A stretch of 64,000 bases of DNA from NCBI RefSeq assembly GCF_051020975.1, contig NW_027478169.1, positions 7,254,001-7,318,000 on the forward strand. The letters run 5' to 3'. Under the pieces are notes generated by a model. The model was not told the DNA's origin and searched no databases. It was given only the letters and a program-made list of their open reading frames with translations. Each line of letters starts with the position of its first letter. The stretch's first letter is position 1. This DNA comes from Osmia lignaria lignaria. Lineage: Eukaryota; Arthropoda; Insecta; Hymenoptera; Megachilidae. This document shows, one piece after another, positions 27,020 through 39,277 of the stretch. The position numbers were made by a program, and so were the translations under genes.

Positions 27020-27850
27020 CAAATATCTCGGAAACGAAGCGAGCTATGGCAAAACGTTGAGAGACCTTTTTTGTAGAGAATTATGTTTCCTACAATTTAT
27101 GTTCTATGATATTTTTTGATCAGAAGCGTAGTTATCGAGATATATCGAGATATTTAAAAGTACCGAAGCTGCACCAACATAATAGAGATACAGAAACACC
27201 GTGGCCCCTTTCTTTGAGATAACTCTGCACTAGTGCGAGCCGCAAATGCCACTTCCAGCTTAGCTGTGCAGAAGAAGAACAACAAGAAGAAGAAATATCT
27301 CGAAATATGTCCGTCAGGCCCCTTCCCTTGAGATAAATCTGCAAATATCTCGGAAACGAAGCGAGCTATAACAAAATGTTAAGAGACCTTTTTTGTAGAG
27401 AATTAAGTTTCCTACTTTTTATGTTCTATGATATTTTTTGATCAGATGCGTAGTTCTCGAGATATATCAAGATATTTAAAAGTTCCGACGCCGCACCAAC
27501 ATAATAGAGATACAGAAACACCGTGGCCCCCTTCTTTGAGATAACTCTGCACTATTGCGAGCTGCAAATGCCACTTCCAGCTTAGCTGTGCAGAAGAAGA
27601 ACAACAAGAAGAAGAAATATCTCGAAATATGTCCGTCAGGCCCCTTCCCTTGAGATATATCTGCAAATATCTCGGAAACGAAGCGAGCCATGGCAAAATG
27701 TTAAGAGACCTTTTTTGTAGAGAATTAAGTTTCCTACTTTTTATGTTCTACGATATTTTTTGATCAGAAGCGTAGTTTTCGAGATATATCGAGATATTTA
27801 AAAGTTCCGAAGCCGCGCCAACATAATAGAGATACAGAAACACCGTGGCC
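27020..27850 (+). repeat. Segment repeated at 31681-32511 (offset 4661)
   Basis: The stretch shares AAACGTTGAG, TTATCGAG with AAAAGTACCG, GTTCCGACGCCG and CCGCGCCAAC with the later copy. Both copies contain a monomer (27442, 32103) whose GCCATGG variant removes a minus-strand TAG. Confidence 0.85.
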
Positions 27851-29051
27851 CCTTTCTTTGAGATAACTCTGCACTAGTGCGAGCCGCAAATGCCACTTCC
27901 AGCTTAGCTGTGCAGAAGAAGAACAACAAGAAGAAGAAATATCTCGAAATATGTCCGTCAGGCCCCTTCCCTTGAGATATATCTGCAAATATCTCGGAAA
28001 CGAAGCGAGCTATGGCAAAATGTTAAGAGACCTTTTTTGTAGAGAATCATGTTTCCTACAATTTATGTTCTATGATATTTTTTGATCAGAAGCGTAGTTT
28101 TCGAGATATATCGAGATATTTAAAAGTTCCGAAGCCGCACCAACATAATAGAGATTCAGAAACACCGTGGCCCCTTTCTTTGAGATAACTCTGCACTATT
28201 GCGAGCTGGAAATGCCACTTCCAGTTTAGCTGTGCAGAAGAAGAACAACAAGAAGAAGAAATATCTCGAAATATGTCCGTCAGGCCCCTTCCCTTGAGAT
28301 ATATCTGCAAATATCTCGGAAACGAAGCGAGCCATGGCAAAATGTTAAGAGACCTTTTTTGTAGAGAATTAAGTTTCCTACTTTTTATGTTCTACGATAT
28401 TTTTTGATCAGAAGCGTAGTTTTCGAGATATATCGAGATATTTAAAAGTTCCGAAGCCGCGCCAACATAATAGAGATACAGAAACACCGTGGCCCCTTTC
28501 TTTGAGATAACTCTGCACTAGTGCGAGCCGCAAATGCCACTTCCAGCTTAGCTGTGCAGAAGAAGAACAACAAGAAGAAGAAATATCTCGAAATATGTCC
28601 GTCAGGCCCCTTCCCTTGAGATATATCTGCAAATATCTCGGAAACGAAGCGAGCTATGGCAAAATGTTAAGAGACCTTTTTTGTAGAGAATCATGTTTCC
28701 TACAATTTATGTTCTATGATATTTTTTGATCAGAAGCGTAGTTTTCGAGATATATCGAGATATTTAAAAGTTCCGAAGCCGCACCAACATAATAGAGATT
28801 CAGAAACACCGTGGCCCCTTTCTTTGAGATAACTCTGCACTATTGCGAGCTGGAAATGCCACTTCCAGTTTAGCTGTGCAGAAGAAGAACAACAAGAAGA
28901 AGAAATATCTCGAAATATGTCCGTCAGGCCCCTTCCCTTGAGATAAATCTGCAAATATCTCGGAAACGAAGCGAGCTATGGCAAAATGTTAGGAGACCTT
29001 TTTTGTAGAGAATTAAGTTTCCTACTTTTTATGTTCTATGATATTTTTTGA
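27764..29051 (+). repeat. Dimer (644 bp) tandem duplication
   Basis: Monomers 27764 and 28086 recur at 28408 and 28730. The first unit has CCGCGCCAAC and TCTACGATATT; the second has GAGATTCAG and AGAATCATG upstream. The two dimers differ at few positions, so the duplication is recent. Confidence 0.88.
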
Positions 29052-29815
29052 TCAGATGCGTAGTTCTCGAGATATATCAAGATATTTAAAAGTTCCGAAG
29101 CCGCACCAACATAATAGAGATACAGAAACACCGTGGCCCCTTTCTTTGAGATAACTCTGCACTATTGCGAGGTGCAAATGCCACTTCCAGCTTAGCTGTG
29201 CAGAAGAAGAACAACAAGAAGAAGAAATATCTCGAAATATGTCCGTCAGGCCCGTTCCTTTGAGCTGAATCTGCAAATATCTCGGAAACGAAGCGAGCTA
29301 TGGCAAAATGTTAAGAGACCTTTTTTGTAGAGAATTAAGTTTCCTACTTTTTATGTTCTATGATATTTTTTGATCAGATGCGTAGTTCTCGAGATATATC
29401 AAGATATTTAAAAGTTCCGAAGCCGCACCAACATAATAGAGATACAGAAACACTGTGGCCCCTTTCTTTGAGATAACTCTGCACTAGTGCGAGCCACAAA
29501 TGCCACTTCCAGCTTAGCTGTGCAGAAGAAGAACAACAAGAAGAAGAAATATCTCGAAATATGTCCGTCAGGCCCCTTCCCTTGAGATAAATCTGCAAAT
29601 ATCTCGGAAACGAAGCGAGCTATGGCAAAATGTTAAGAGACCTTTTTTGTAGAGAATTAAGTTTCCTACTATTTATGTTCTATGATACTTTTTGATCAGA
29701 TGCGTAGTTCTCGAGATATATCAAGATATTTAAAAGTTCCGAAGCCGCACCAACATAATAGAGATACAGAAACACCGTGGCCCCTCTCTTTGAGATAACT
29801 CTGCACTATTGCGAG

Positions 29816-29834
29816 CTGGAAATGCCACTTCCAG
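29816..29834 (+). repeat. CTGGAA/TTCCAG inverted repeat of one monomer subfamily
   Basis: Arms CTGGAA and TTCCAG flank a 7-base loop. The perfect form needs the GAGCTGGAAATGCC variant; the common GAGCTGCAAATGCC form breaks the arm. The perfect form is frequent in block 3 (for example monomers at 29696, 33069, 34020, 35446, 36886, 39278) and scattered in blocks 1, 4 and 5 (3007, 5261, 11055, 46344, 54070, 59867). Confidence 0.75.
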
Positions 29835-30017
29835 TTTAGCTGTGCAGAAGAAGAACAACAAGAAGAAGAAATATCTCGAAATATGTCCGTTAGGCCCCTT
29901 CCCTTGAGATAAATCTGCAAATATCTCGGAAACGAAGCGAGCTATGGCAAAATGTTAAGAGACCTTTTTTGTAGAGAATTAAGTTTCCTACTTTTTATGT
30001 TCTATGATATTTTTTGA

Positions 30018-30340
30018 TCAGATGCGTAGTTCTCGAGATATATCAAGATATTTAAAAGTTCCGAAGCCGCATCAACAATAATAGAGATACAGAAACACCG
30101 TGGCCCCTTTCATTGAGATAACTCTGCACTATTGCGACCTGGAAATGCCACTTCCAGTTTAGCTGTGCAGAAGAAGAACAACAAGAAGAAGAAATATCTC
30201 GAAATATGTCTGTCAGGCCCCTTCCCTTGAGATATATCTGCAAATATCTCGGAAACGAAGCGAGCTATGGCAAAATGTTAAGAGACCTTTTTTGTAGAGA
30301 ATTAAGTTTCCTACTTTTTATGTTCTATGATATTTTTTGA
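30018..30340 (+). repeat. 323-bp monomer (1-bp insertion)
   Basis: Same CAACAATAATAG insertion with GCGACCTGG and ATGTCTGTCAGG; fourth unit of the 2.3-kb composite segment. Confidence 0.88.
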
Positions 30341-31306
30341 TCAGATGCGTAGTTCTCGAGATATATCAAGATATTTAAAAGTTCCGAAGCCGCACCAACA
30401 TGATAGAGATACAGAAACACCGTGGCCCCTTTCTTTGAGATAACTCTGCACTATTGCGAGCTGCAAATCCCACCTCCAACTTAGCTGTGCAGAAGAAGAA
30501 CAACAAGAAGAAGAAATATCTCGAAATATGTCCGTCAGGCCCCTTCCCTTGAGATAAATCTGCAAATATCTCGGAAACGAAGCGAGCTATGGCAAAATGT
30601 TAAGAGACCTTTTTTGTAGAGAATTAAGTTTCCTACTTTTTATGTTCTATGATATTTTTTGATCAGATGCGTAGTTCTCGAGATATATCAAGATATTTAA
30701 AAGTTCCGAAGCCGCACCAACATAATAGAGATACAGAAACACCGTGGCCCCTTTCTTTGAGATAACTCTGCACTATTGCGAGCTGCAAATGCCACTTCCA
30801 GCTTAGCTGTGCAGAGGAAGAACAACAAGAAGAAGAAATATCTCGAAATATGTCCGTCAGGCCCCTTCCCTTGAGATATATCTGCAAATATCTCGGAAAC
30901 GAAAGGAGGTATGGCAAAATGTTAAGAGACCTTTTTGGTAGAGAATTATGTTTCCTACAATTTATGTTCTATGATATTTTTTGATCAGAAGCGTAGTTTT
31001 CGAGATATATCGAGATATTTAAAAGTTCCGAAGCCGCACCAACATAATAGAGATACAGAAACACCGTGGCCCCTTTCTTTGAGATAACTCTGCACTAGTG
31101 CGAGCCGCAAATGCCACTTCCAGCTTAGCTGTGCAGAAGAAGTACAACAAGAAGAAGAAATATCTCGAAATATGTCCGTCAGGCCCCTTCCCTTGAGATA
31201 TATCTGCAAATATCTCGGAAACGAAGCGAGCTATGGCAAAATGTTGAGAGACGTTTTTTGTAGAGAATTATGTATCCTACAATTTATGTTCTATGATATT
31301 CTTTGA

Positions 31307-31458
31307 TCAGAAGCCTAGTTTTCGAGATATATCGAGATATTTAAAAGTTCCGAAGCCGCACCAACATAATAGAGATACAGAAACACCGCGGCCCCTTTCT
31401 TTGAGATAACTCTGCACTATTAAGTTTCCTACTTTTTATGTTCTATGATATTTTTTGA
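31307..31458 (+). repeat. 152-bp truncated monomer, other head haplotype
   Basis: Same deletion junction (near 31421), but the head is AGAAGCCTAG with TTTTCGAG, and CCGCGG replaces CCGTGG. Confidence 0.9.
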
Positions 31459-31680
31459 TCAGATGCGTAGTTCTCGAGATATATCAAGATATTTAAAAGT
31501 TCCGAAGCGGCACCAACATAATAGAGATACAGAAACACCGTGGCCCCTTTCTTTGAGATAACTCTGCACTATTGCGAGCTGCAAATGCCACTTCCAGCTT
31601 AGCTGTGCCGAAGAAGAACAACAAGAAGAAGAAATATCTCGAAATATTTCCGTCAGGCCCCTTCCCTTGAGATAAATCTG

Positions 31681-32511
31681 CAAATATCTCGGAAACGAAG
31701 CGAGCTATGGCAAAACGTTGAGAGACCTTTTTTGTAGAGAATTATGTTTCCTACAATTTATGTTCTATGATATTTTTTGATCAGAAGCGTAGTTATCGAG
31801 ATATATCGAGATATTTAAAAGTACCGAAGCTGCACCAACATAATAGAGATACAGAAACACCGTGGCCCCTTTCTTTGAGATAACTCTGCACTAGTGCGAG
31901 CCGCAAATGCCACTTCCAGCTTAGCTGTGCAGAAGAAGAACAACAAGAAGAAGAAATATCTCGAAATATGTCCGTCAGGCCCCTTCCCTTGAGATAAATC
32001 TGCAAATATCTCGGAAACGAAGCGAGCTATGACAAAATGTTAAGAGACCTTTTTTGTAGAGAATTAAGTTTCCTACTTTTTATGTTCTATGATATTTTTT
32101 GATCAGATGCGTAGTTCTCGAGATATATCAAGATATTTAAAAGTTCCGACGCCGCACCAACATAATAGAGATACAGAAACACCGTGGCCCCCTTCTTTGA
32201 GATAACTCTGCACTATTGCGAGCTGCAAATGCCACTTCCAGCTTAGCTGTGCAGAAGAAGAACAACAAGAAGAAGAAATATCTCGAAATATGTCCGTCAG
32301 GCCCCTTCCCTTGAGATATATCTGCAAATATCTCGGAAACGAAGCGAGCCATGGCAAAATGTTAAGAGACCTTTTTTGTAGAGAATTAAGTTTCCTACTT
32401 TTTATGTTCTACGATATTTTTTGATCAGAAGCGTAGTTTTCGAGATATATCGAGATATTTAAAAGTTCCGAAGCCGCGCCAACATAATAGAGATACAGAA
32501 ACACCGTGGCC
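31681..32511 (+). repeat. Second copy of the 27020-27850 segment
   Basis: It follows 27020-27850 at offset 4661 and ends inside the chimeric monomer 32425, after which the offset to the paralogue falls to 3373. Confidence 0.85.
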
Positions 32512-32746
32512 CCTTTCTTTGAGATAACTCTGCACTATTGCGAGGTGCAAATGCCACTTCCAGCTTAGCTGTGCAGAAGAAGAACAACAAGAAGAAGAAA
32601 TATCTCGAAATATGTCCGTCAGGCCCGTTCCTTTGAGCTGAATCTGCAAATATCTCGGAAACGAAGCGAGCTATGGCAAAATGTTAAGAGACCTTTTTTG
32701 TAGAGAATTAAGTTTCCTACTTTTTATGTTCTATGATATTTTTTGA
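32425..32746 (+). repeat. Chimeric monomer marking a four-monomer exchange
   Basis: The left part has TCTACGATATT just upstream and CCGCGCCAAC, as in monomers 27764 and 28408. The right part has GCGAGGTGCAAATG and GGCCCGTTCC with TTGAGCTGAATC, as in monomer 29052. The switch lies between about 32479 and 32537. Relative to the 27764-29052 stretch, four monomers (1288 bp) are missing. Confidence 0.85.
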
Positions 32747-33712
32747 TCAGATGCGTAGTTCTCGAGATATATCAAGATATTTAAAAGTTCCGAAGCCGCA
32801 CCAACATAATAGAGATACAGAAACACTGTGGCCCCTTTCTTTGAGATAACTCTGCACTAGTGCGAGCCACAAATGCCACTTCCAGCTTAGCTGTGCAGAA
32901 GAAGAACAACAAGAAGAAGAAATATCTCGAAATATGTCCGTCAGGCCCCTTCCCTTGAGATAAATCTGCAAATATCTCGGAAACGAAGCGAGCTATGGCA
33001 AAATGTTAAGAGACCTTTTTTGTAGAGAATTAAGTTTCCTACTATCTATGTTCTATGATACTTTTTGATCAGATGCGTAGTTCTCGAGATATATCAAGAT
33101 ATTTAAAAGTTCCGAAGCCGCACCAACATAATAGGGATACAGAAACACCGTGGCCCCTCTCTTTGAGATAACTCTGCACTATTGCGAGCTGGAAATGCCA
33201 CTTCCAGTTTAGCTGTGCAGAAGAAGAACAACAAGAAGAAGAAATATCTCGAAATATGTCCGTTAGGCCCCTTCCCTTGAGATAAATCTGCAAATATCTC
33301 GGAAACGAAGCGAGCTATGGCAAAATGTTAAGAGACCTTTTTTGTAGAGAATTAAGTTTCCTACTTTTTATGTTCTATGATATTTTTTGATCAGATGCGT
33401 AGTTCTCGAGATATATCAAGATATTTAAAAGTTCCGAAGCCGCACCAACATAATAGAGATACAGAAACACCGTGGCCCCTTTCATTGAGATAAGTCTGCA
33501 CTATTGCGAGCTGCAAATGCCACTTCCAGCTTAGCTGTGCAGAAGAAGAACAACAAGAAGAAGAAATATCTCGAAATATGTCCGTCAGGCCCCTTCCCTT
33601 GAGATAAATCTGCAAATATCTCGGAAACGAAGCGAGCTATGGCAAAATGTTGAGAAACCTTTTTTGTAGAGAATTAAGTTTAATACTTTTTATGTACTAT
33701 GATATTTTTTGT

Positions 33713-34019
33713 TCAGATGCGTAGTTCTCGAGATATATCAAGATATTTAAAAGTTCCGAAACCGCACCAACATAATAGAGATACAGAAATACCGTGGCCC
33801 CTTTCTTTGAGATAACTCTGCACTAGTGCGAGCCGTAAATGCCACTTCCAGCTTAGCTGTGCAGAAGAAGAAATATCTCGAAATATGTCCGTCAGGCCCC
33901 TTCCCTTGAGATAAATCTGCAAATATCTCGGAAACGAAGCGAGCTATGGCAAAATGTTAAGAGACCTTTTTTGTAGAGAATTAAGTTTCCTACTATTTAT
34001 GTTCTATGATACTTTTTGA
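33713..34019 (+). repeat. 307-bp monomer (15-bp loss in triplet tract)
   Basis: Same loss as at 23440, with CCGAAACCGC, AGAAATACCG and GAGCCGTAAATG as linked variants and TTTGTTCAG at the head. Confidence 0.9.
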
Positions 34020-34341
34020 TCAGATGCGTAGTTCTCGAGATATATCAAGATATTTAAAAGTTCCGAAGCCGCACCAACATAATAGAGATACAGAAACACC
34101 GTGGCCCCTCTCTTTGAGATAACTCTGCACTATTGCGAGCTGGAAATGCCACTTCCAGTTTAGCTGTGCAGAAGAAGAACAACAAGAAGAAGAAATATCT
34201 CGAAATATGTCCGTCAGGCCCCTTCCCTTGAGATAAATCTGCAAATATCTCGGAAACGAAGCGAGCTATGGTAAAATGTTAAGAGACCATTTTTGTAGAG
34301 AATTACGTTTCCTACTTTTTATGTTCTATGATATTTTTTGA

Positions 34342-34493
34342 TCAGACGCGTAGTTCTCGAGATATATCAAGATATTTAAAAGTTCCGAAGCCGCACCAAC
34401 ATAATAGAGATACAGAAACACCGTGGCCCCTTTCTTTGAGATAACTCTGCACTATTAAGTTTCCTACTTTTTATGTTCTATGATATTTTTTGA
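34342..34493 (+). repeat. 152-bp truncated monomer
   Basis: Same deletion junction near 34455, AGACGCG head. Third member of the 1426-bp composite unit. Confidence 0.9.
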
Positions 34494-34815
34494 TCAGATG
34501 CGTAGTTCTCGAGATATATCAAGATATTTAAAAGTTCCGAAGCCGCACCAACATAATAGAGATACAGAAACACCGTGGCCCTTCTCTTTGAGATAACTCT
34601 GCACTATTGCGAGCTGGAAATGCCACTTCCAGTTTAGCTGTGCAGAAGAAGAACAACAAGAAGAAGAAATATCTCGAAATATGTCCGTTAGGCCCCTTCC
34701 CTTGAGATAAATCTGCAAATATCTCGGAAACGAAGCGAGCTATGGCAAAATGTTAAGAGACGTTTTTTGTAGAGAATTAAGTTTCCTACATTTTATGTTC
34801 TATGATATTTCTTGA

Positions 34816-35138
34816 TCAGATGCGTAGTTCTCGAGATATATCAAGATATTTAAAAGTTCCGAAGCCGCACCAACAATAATAGAGATTCAGAAACACCGTG
34901 GCCCCTTTCTTTGAGATAACTCTGCACTATTGCGAGCTGGAAATGCCACTTCCAGTTTAGCTGTGCAGAAGAAGAACAACAAGAAGAAGAAATATCTCGA
35001 AATATGTCCGTCAGGCCCCTTCCCTTGAGATAAATCTGCAAATATCTCGGAAACGAAGCGAGCTATGGCAAAATGTTGAGAAACCTTTTTTGTAGAGAAT
35101 TAAGTTTAATACTTTTTATGTACTATGATATTTTTTGT
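34816..35138 (+). repeat. 323-bp monomer, chimeric variant
   Basis: It has the CAACAATAATAG insertion but then GAGATTCAG, GCGAGCTGG and ATGTCCGTCAGG, as in monomers 28086 and 28730. The insertion has been recombined onto another background. Confidence 0.85.
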
Positions 35139-35445
35139 TCAGATGCGTAGTTCTCGAGATATATCAAGATATTTAAAAGTTCCGAAACCGCACCAACATA
35201 ATAGAGATACAGAAATACCGTGGCCCCTTTCTTTGAGATAACTCTGCACTAGTGCGAGCCGTAAATGCCACTTCCAGCTTAGCTGTGCAGAAGAAGAAAT
35301 ATCTCGAAATATGTCCGTCAGGCCCCTTCCCTTGAGATAAATCTGCAAATATCTCGGAAACGAAGCGAGCTATGGCAAAATGTTAAGAGACCTTTTATGT
35401 AGAGAATTAAGTTTCCTACTATTTATGTTCTATGATACTTTTTGA
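35139..35445 (+). repeat. 307-bp monomer (15-bp loss in triplet tract)
   Basis: Copy of 33713 at offset 1426 with the same linked variants. Confidence 0.9.
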
Positions 35446-35767
35446 TCAGATGCGTAGTTCTCGAGATATATCAAGATATTTAAAAGTTCCGAAGCCGCAC
35501 CAACATAATAGAGATACAGAAACACCGTGGCCCCTCTCTTTGAGATAACTCTGCACTATTGCGAGCTGGAAATGCCACTTCCAGTTTAGCTGTGCAGAAG
35601 AAGAACAACAAGAAGAAGAAATATCTCGAAATATGTCCGTCAGGCCCCTTCCCTTGAGATAAATCTGCAAATATCTCGGAAACGAAGCGAGCTATGGTAA
35701 AATGTTAAGAGACCATTTTTGTAGAGAATTACGTTTCCTACTTTTTATGTTCTATGATATTTTTTGA

Positions 35768-35919
35768 TCAGACGCGTAGTTCTCGAGATATATCAAGATA
35801 TTTAAAAGTTCCGAAGCCGCACCAACATAATAGAGATACAGAAACACCGTGGCCCCTTTCTTTGAGATAACTCTGCACTATTAAGTTTCCTACTTTTTAT
35901 GTTCTATGATATTTTTTGA
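35768..35919 (+). repeat. 152-bp truncated monomer
   Basis: Same deletion junction near 35881, AGACGCG head. Copy of 34342 at offset 1426. Confidence 0.9.
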
Positions 35920-37207
35920 TCAGATGCGTAGTTCTCGAGATATATCAAGATATTTAAAAGTTCCGAAGCCGCACCAACATAATAGAGATACAGAAACACC
36001 GTGGCCCTTCTCTTTGAGATAACTCTGCACTATTGCGAGCTGGAAATGCCACTTCCAGTTTAGCTGTGCAGAAGAAGAACAACAAGAAGAAGAAATATCT
36101 CGAAATATGTCCGTCAGGCCCCTTCCCTTGAGATAAATCTGCAAATATCTCGGAAACGAAGCGTGCTATGGCAAAATGTTAAGAGACCTTTTTTGTAGAG
36201 AATTAAGTTTCCTACTTTTTATGTTCTATGATATTTTTTGATCAGATGCGTAGTTCTCGAGATATATCAAGATATTTAAAAGTTCCGAAGCCGCACCAAC
36301 ATAATAGAGATACAGAAGCACCGTGGCCCCTTTCTTTGAGATAACTCTGCACTATTGCGAGGTGCAAATGCCACTTCCAGCTTAGCTGTGCAGAAGAAGA
36401 ACAACAAGAAGAAGAAATATCTCGAAATATGTCCGTCAGGCCCGTTCCTTTGAGCTGAATCTGCAAATATCTCGGAAACGAAGCGAGCTATGGCAAAATG
36501 TTAAGAGACCTTTTTTGTAGAGAATTAAGTTTCCTACTTTTTATGTTCTATGATATTTTTTGATCAGATGCCTAGTTCTCGAGATATATCAAGATATTTA
36601 AAAGTTCCGAAGCCGCACCAACATAATAGAGATACAGAAACACTGTGGCCCCTTTCTTTGAGATAACTCTGCACTAGTGCGAGCCACAAATGCCACTTCC
36701 AGCTTAGCTGTGCAGAAGAAGTACAACAAGAAGAAGAAATATCTCGAAATATGTCCGTCAGGCCCCTTCCCTTGAGATAAATCTGCAAATATCTCGGAAA
36801 CGAAGCGAGCTATGGCAAAATGTTAAGAGACCTTTTTTGTAGAGAATTAAGTTTCCTACTATTTATGTTCTGTGATACTTTTTGATCAGATGCGTAGTTC
36901 TCGAGATATATCAAGATATTTAAAAGTTCCGAAGCCGCACCAACATAATAGAGATACAGAAACACCGTGGCCCCTCTCTTTGAGATAACTCTGCACTATT
37001 GCGAGCTGGAAATGCCACTTCCAGTTTAGCTGTGCAGAAGAAGAACAACAAGAAGAAGAAATATCTCGAAATATGTCCGTTAGGCCCCTTCCCTTGAGAT
37101 AAATCTGCAAATATCTCGGAAACGAAGCGAGCTATGGCAAAATGTTAAGAGACCTTTTTTGTAGAGAATTAAGTTTCCTACTTTTTATGTTCTATGATAT
37201 TTTTTGA

Positions 37208-37530
37208 TCAGATGCGTAGTTCTCGAGATATATCAAGATATTTAAAAGTTCCGAAGCCGCACCAACAATAATAGAGATACAGAAACACCGTGGCCCCTTT
37301 CATTGAGATAACTCTGCACTATTGCGACCTGGAAATGCCACTTCCAGTTTAGCTGTGCAGAAGAAGAACAACAAGAAGAAGAAATATCTCGAAATATGTC
37401 TGTCAGGCCCCTTCCCTTGAGATATATCTGCAAATATCTCGGAAACGAAGCGAGCTATGGCAAAATGTTAAGAGACCTTTTTTGTAGAGAATTAAGTTTG
37501 CTACTTTTTATGTTCTATGATATTTTTTGA
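37208..37530 (+). repeat. 323-bp monomer (1-bp insertion)
   Basis: Same insertion and linked variants as 30018, at offset 7190. Confidence 0.88.
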
Positions 37531-38496
37531 TCAGATGCGTAGTTCTCGAGATATATCAAGATATTTAAAAGTTCCGAAGCCGCACCAACATAATAGAGAT
37601 ACAGAAACACCGTGGCCCCTTTCTTTGAGATAACTCTGCACTATTGCGAGCTGCAAATGCCACCTCCAACTTAGCTGTGCAGAAGAAGAACAACAAGAAG
37701 AAGAAATATCTCGAAATATATCCGTCAGGCCCCTTCCCTTGAGATAAATCTGCAAATATCTCGGAAACGAAGCGAGCTATGGCAAAATGTTAAGAGACCT
37801 TTTTTGTAGAGAATTAAGTTTCCTACTTTTTATGTTCTATGATATTTTTTGATCAGATGCGTAGTTCTCGAGATATATCAAGATATTTAAAAGTTCCGAA
37901 GCCGCACCAACATAATAGAGATACAGAAACACCGTGGCCCCTTTCTTTGAGATAACTCTGCACTATTGCGAGCTGCAAATGCCACTTCCAGCTTAGCTGT
38001 GCAGAGGAAGAACAACAAGAAGAAGAAATATCTCGAAATATGTCCGTCAGGCCCCTTCCCTTGAGATATATCTGCAAATATCTCGGAAACGAAGCGAGGT
38101 ATGGCAAAATGTTAAGAGACCTTTTTGGTAGAGAATTATGTTTCCTACAATTTATGTTCTATGATATTTTTTGATCAGAAGCGTAGTTTTCGAGATATAT
38201 CGAGATATTTAAAAGTTCCGAAGCCGCACCAACATAATAGAGATACAGAAACACCGTGGCCCCTTTCTTTGAGATAACTCTGCACTAGTGCGAGCCGCAA
38301 ATGCCACTTCCAGCTTAGCTGTGCAGAAGAAGTACAACAAGAAGAAGAAATATCTCGAAATATGTCCGTCAGGCCCCTTCCCTTGAGATATATCTGCAAA
38401 TATCTCGGAAACGAAGCGAGCTATGGCAAAATGTTGAGAGACGTTTTTTGTAGAGAATTATGATTCCTACAATTTATGTTCTATGATATTCTTTGA

Positions 38497-38648
38497 TCAG
38501 AAGCCTAGTTTTCGAGATATATCGAGATATTTAAAAGTTCCGAAGCCGCACCAACATAATAGAGATACAAAAACACCGCGGCCCCTTTCTTTGAGATAAC
38601 TCTGCACTATTAAGTTTCCTACTTTTTATGTTCTATGATATTTTTTGA
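38497..38648 (+). repeat. 152-bp truncated monomer, other head haplotype
   Basis: Same deletion junction near 38611, AGAAGCCTAG head with CCGCGG. Copy of 31307 at offset 7190. Confidence 0.9.
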
Positions 38649-38970
38649 TCAGATGCGTAGTTCTCGAGATATATCAAGATATTTAAAAGTTCCGAAGCCG
38701 CACCAACATAATAGAGATACAGAAACACCGTGGCCCCTTTCATTGAGATAAGTCTGCACTATTGCGAGCTGGAAATGCCACTTCCAGCTTAGCTGTGCAG
38801 AAGAAGAACAACAAGAAGAAGAAATATCTCGAAATATGTCCGTCAGGCCCCTTCCCTTGAGATAAATCTGCAAATATCTCGGAAACGAAGCGAGCTATGG
38901 CAAAATGTTGAGAAACCTTTTTTGTAGAGAATTAAGTTTAATACTTTTTATGTACTATGATATTTTTTGT

Positions 38971-39277
38971 TCAGATGCGTAGTTCTCGAGATATATCAAG
39001 ATATTTAAAAGTTCCGAAACCGCACCAACATAATAGAGATACAGAAATACCGTGGCCCCTTTCTTTGAGATAACTCTGCACTAGTGCGAGCCGTAAATGC
39101 CACTTCCAGCTTAGCTGTGCAGAAGAAGAAATATCTCGAAATATGTCCGTCAGGCCCCTTCCCTTGAGATAAATCTGCAAATATCTCGGAAACGAAGCGA
39201 GCTATGGCAAAATGTTAAGAGACCTTTTTTGTAGAGAATTAAGTTTCCTACTATTTACGTTCTATGATACTTTTTGA
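38971..39277 (+). repeat. 307-bp monomer (15-bp loss in triplet tract)
   Basis: Copy of 33713 at offset 5258 with the same linked variants. Confidence 0.9.

Larger units (their letters stand above)
29130..31458 (+). repeat. About 2.3-kb composite segment, copy 1 of 3
   Basis: Order of units: GAGGTGC unit (29052), GCCACAAATG unit (29374), CTGGAA-hairpin unit (29696), 323-bp unit (30018), CCACCTCCAAC unit (30341), GAGGAAG unit (30663), AGTACAAC unit (30985), 152-bp unit (31307). The same series is at 36320-38648 (offset 7190). Confidence 0.87.
33391..35138 (+). repeat. Composite unit including the 1426-bp period, copy 1
   Basis: From 33713 the unit lengths are 307, 322, 152, 322 and 323, total 1426 bp. 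It is preceded by a CATTGAGATAAGTC monomer at 33391. The 307-322-152-322 series repeats directly from 35139 (offset 1426), and the whole stretch recurs from 38649 (offset 5258). Confidence 0.88.
35139..36241 (+). repeat. Composite unit, truncated copy 2 (1103 bp)
   Basis: Units 35139 (307), 35446 (322), 35768 (152) and 35920 (322) repeat the previous unit at offset 1426 but stop before the 323-bp member. The next monomer (36242) begins the 2.3-kb composite segment. Confidence 0.88.
36320..38648 (+). repeat. About 2.3-kb composite segment, copy 2 of 3
   Basis: Units at 36242, 36564, 36886, 37208 (323 bp), 37531, 37853, 38175 and 38497 (152 bp) repeat the order of copy 1 at offset 7190. CCACCTCCAAC and TTTTTGGTAGAG are shared. 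Confidence 0.87.

Noticed and set aside
29816..29834. Heat-shock element from GGAA and TTCC arms
   Set aside because: Spacing is seven bases; heat-shock factor sites need alternating GAA/TTC with two-base gaps.
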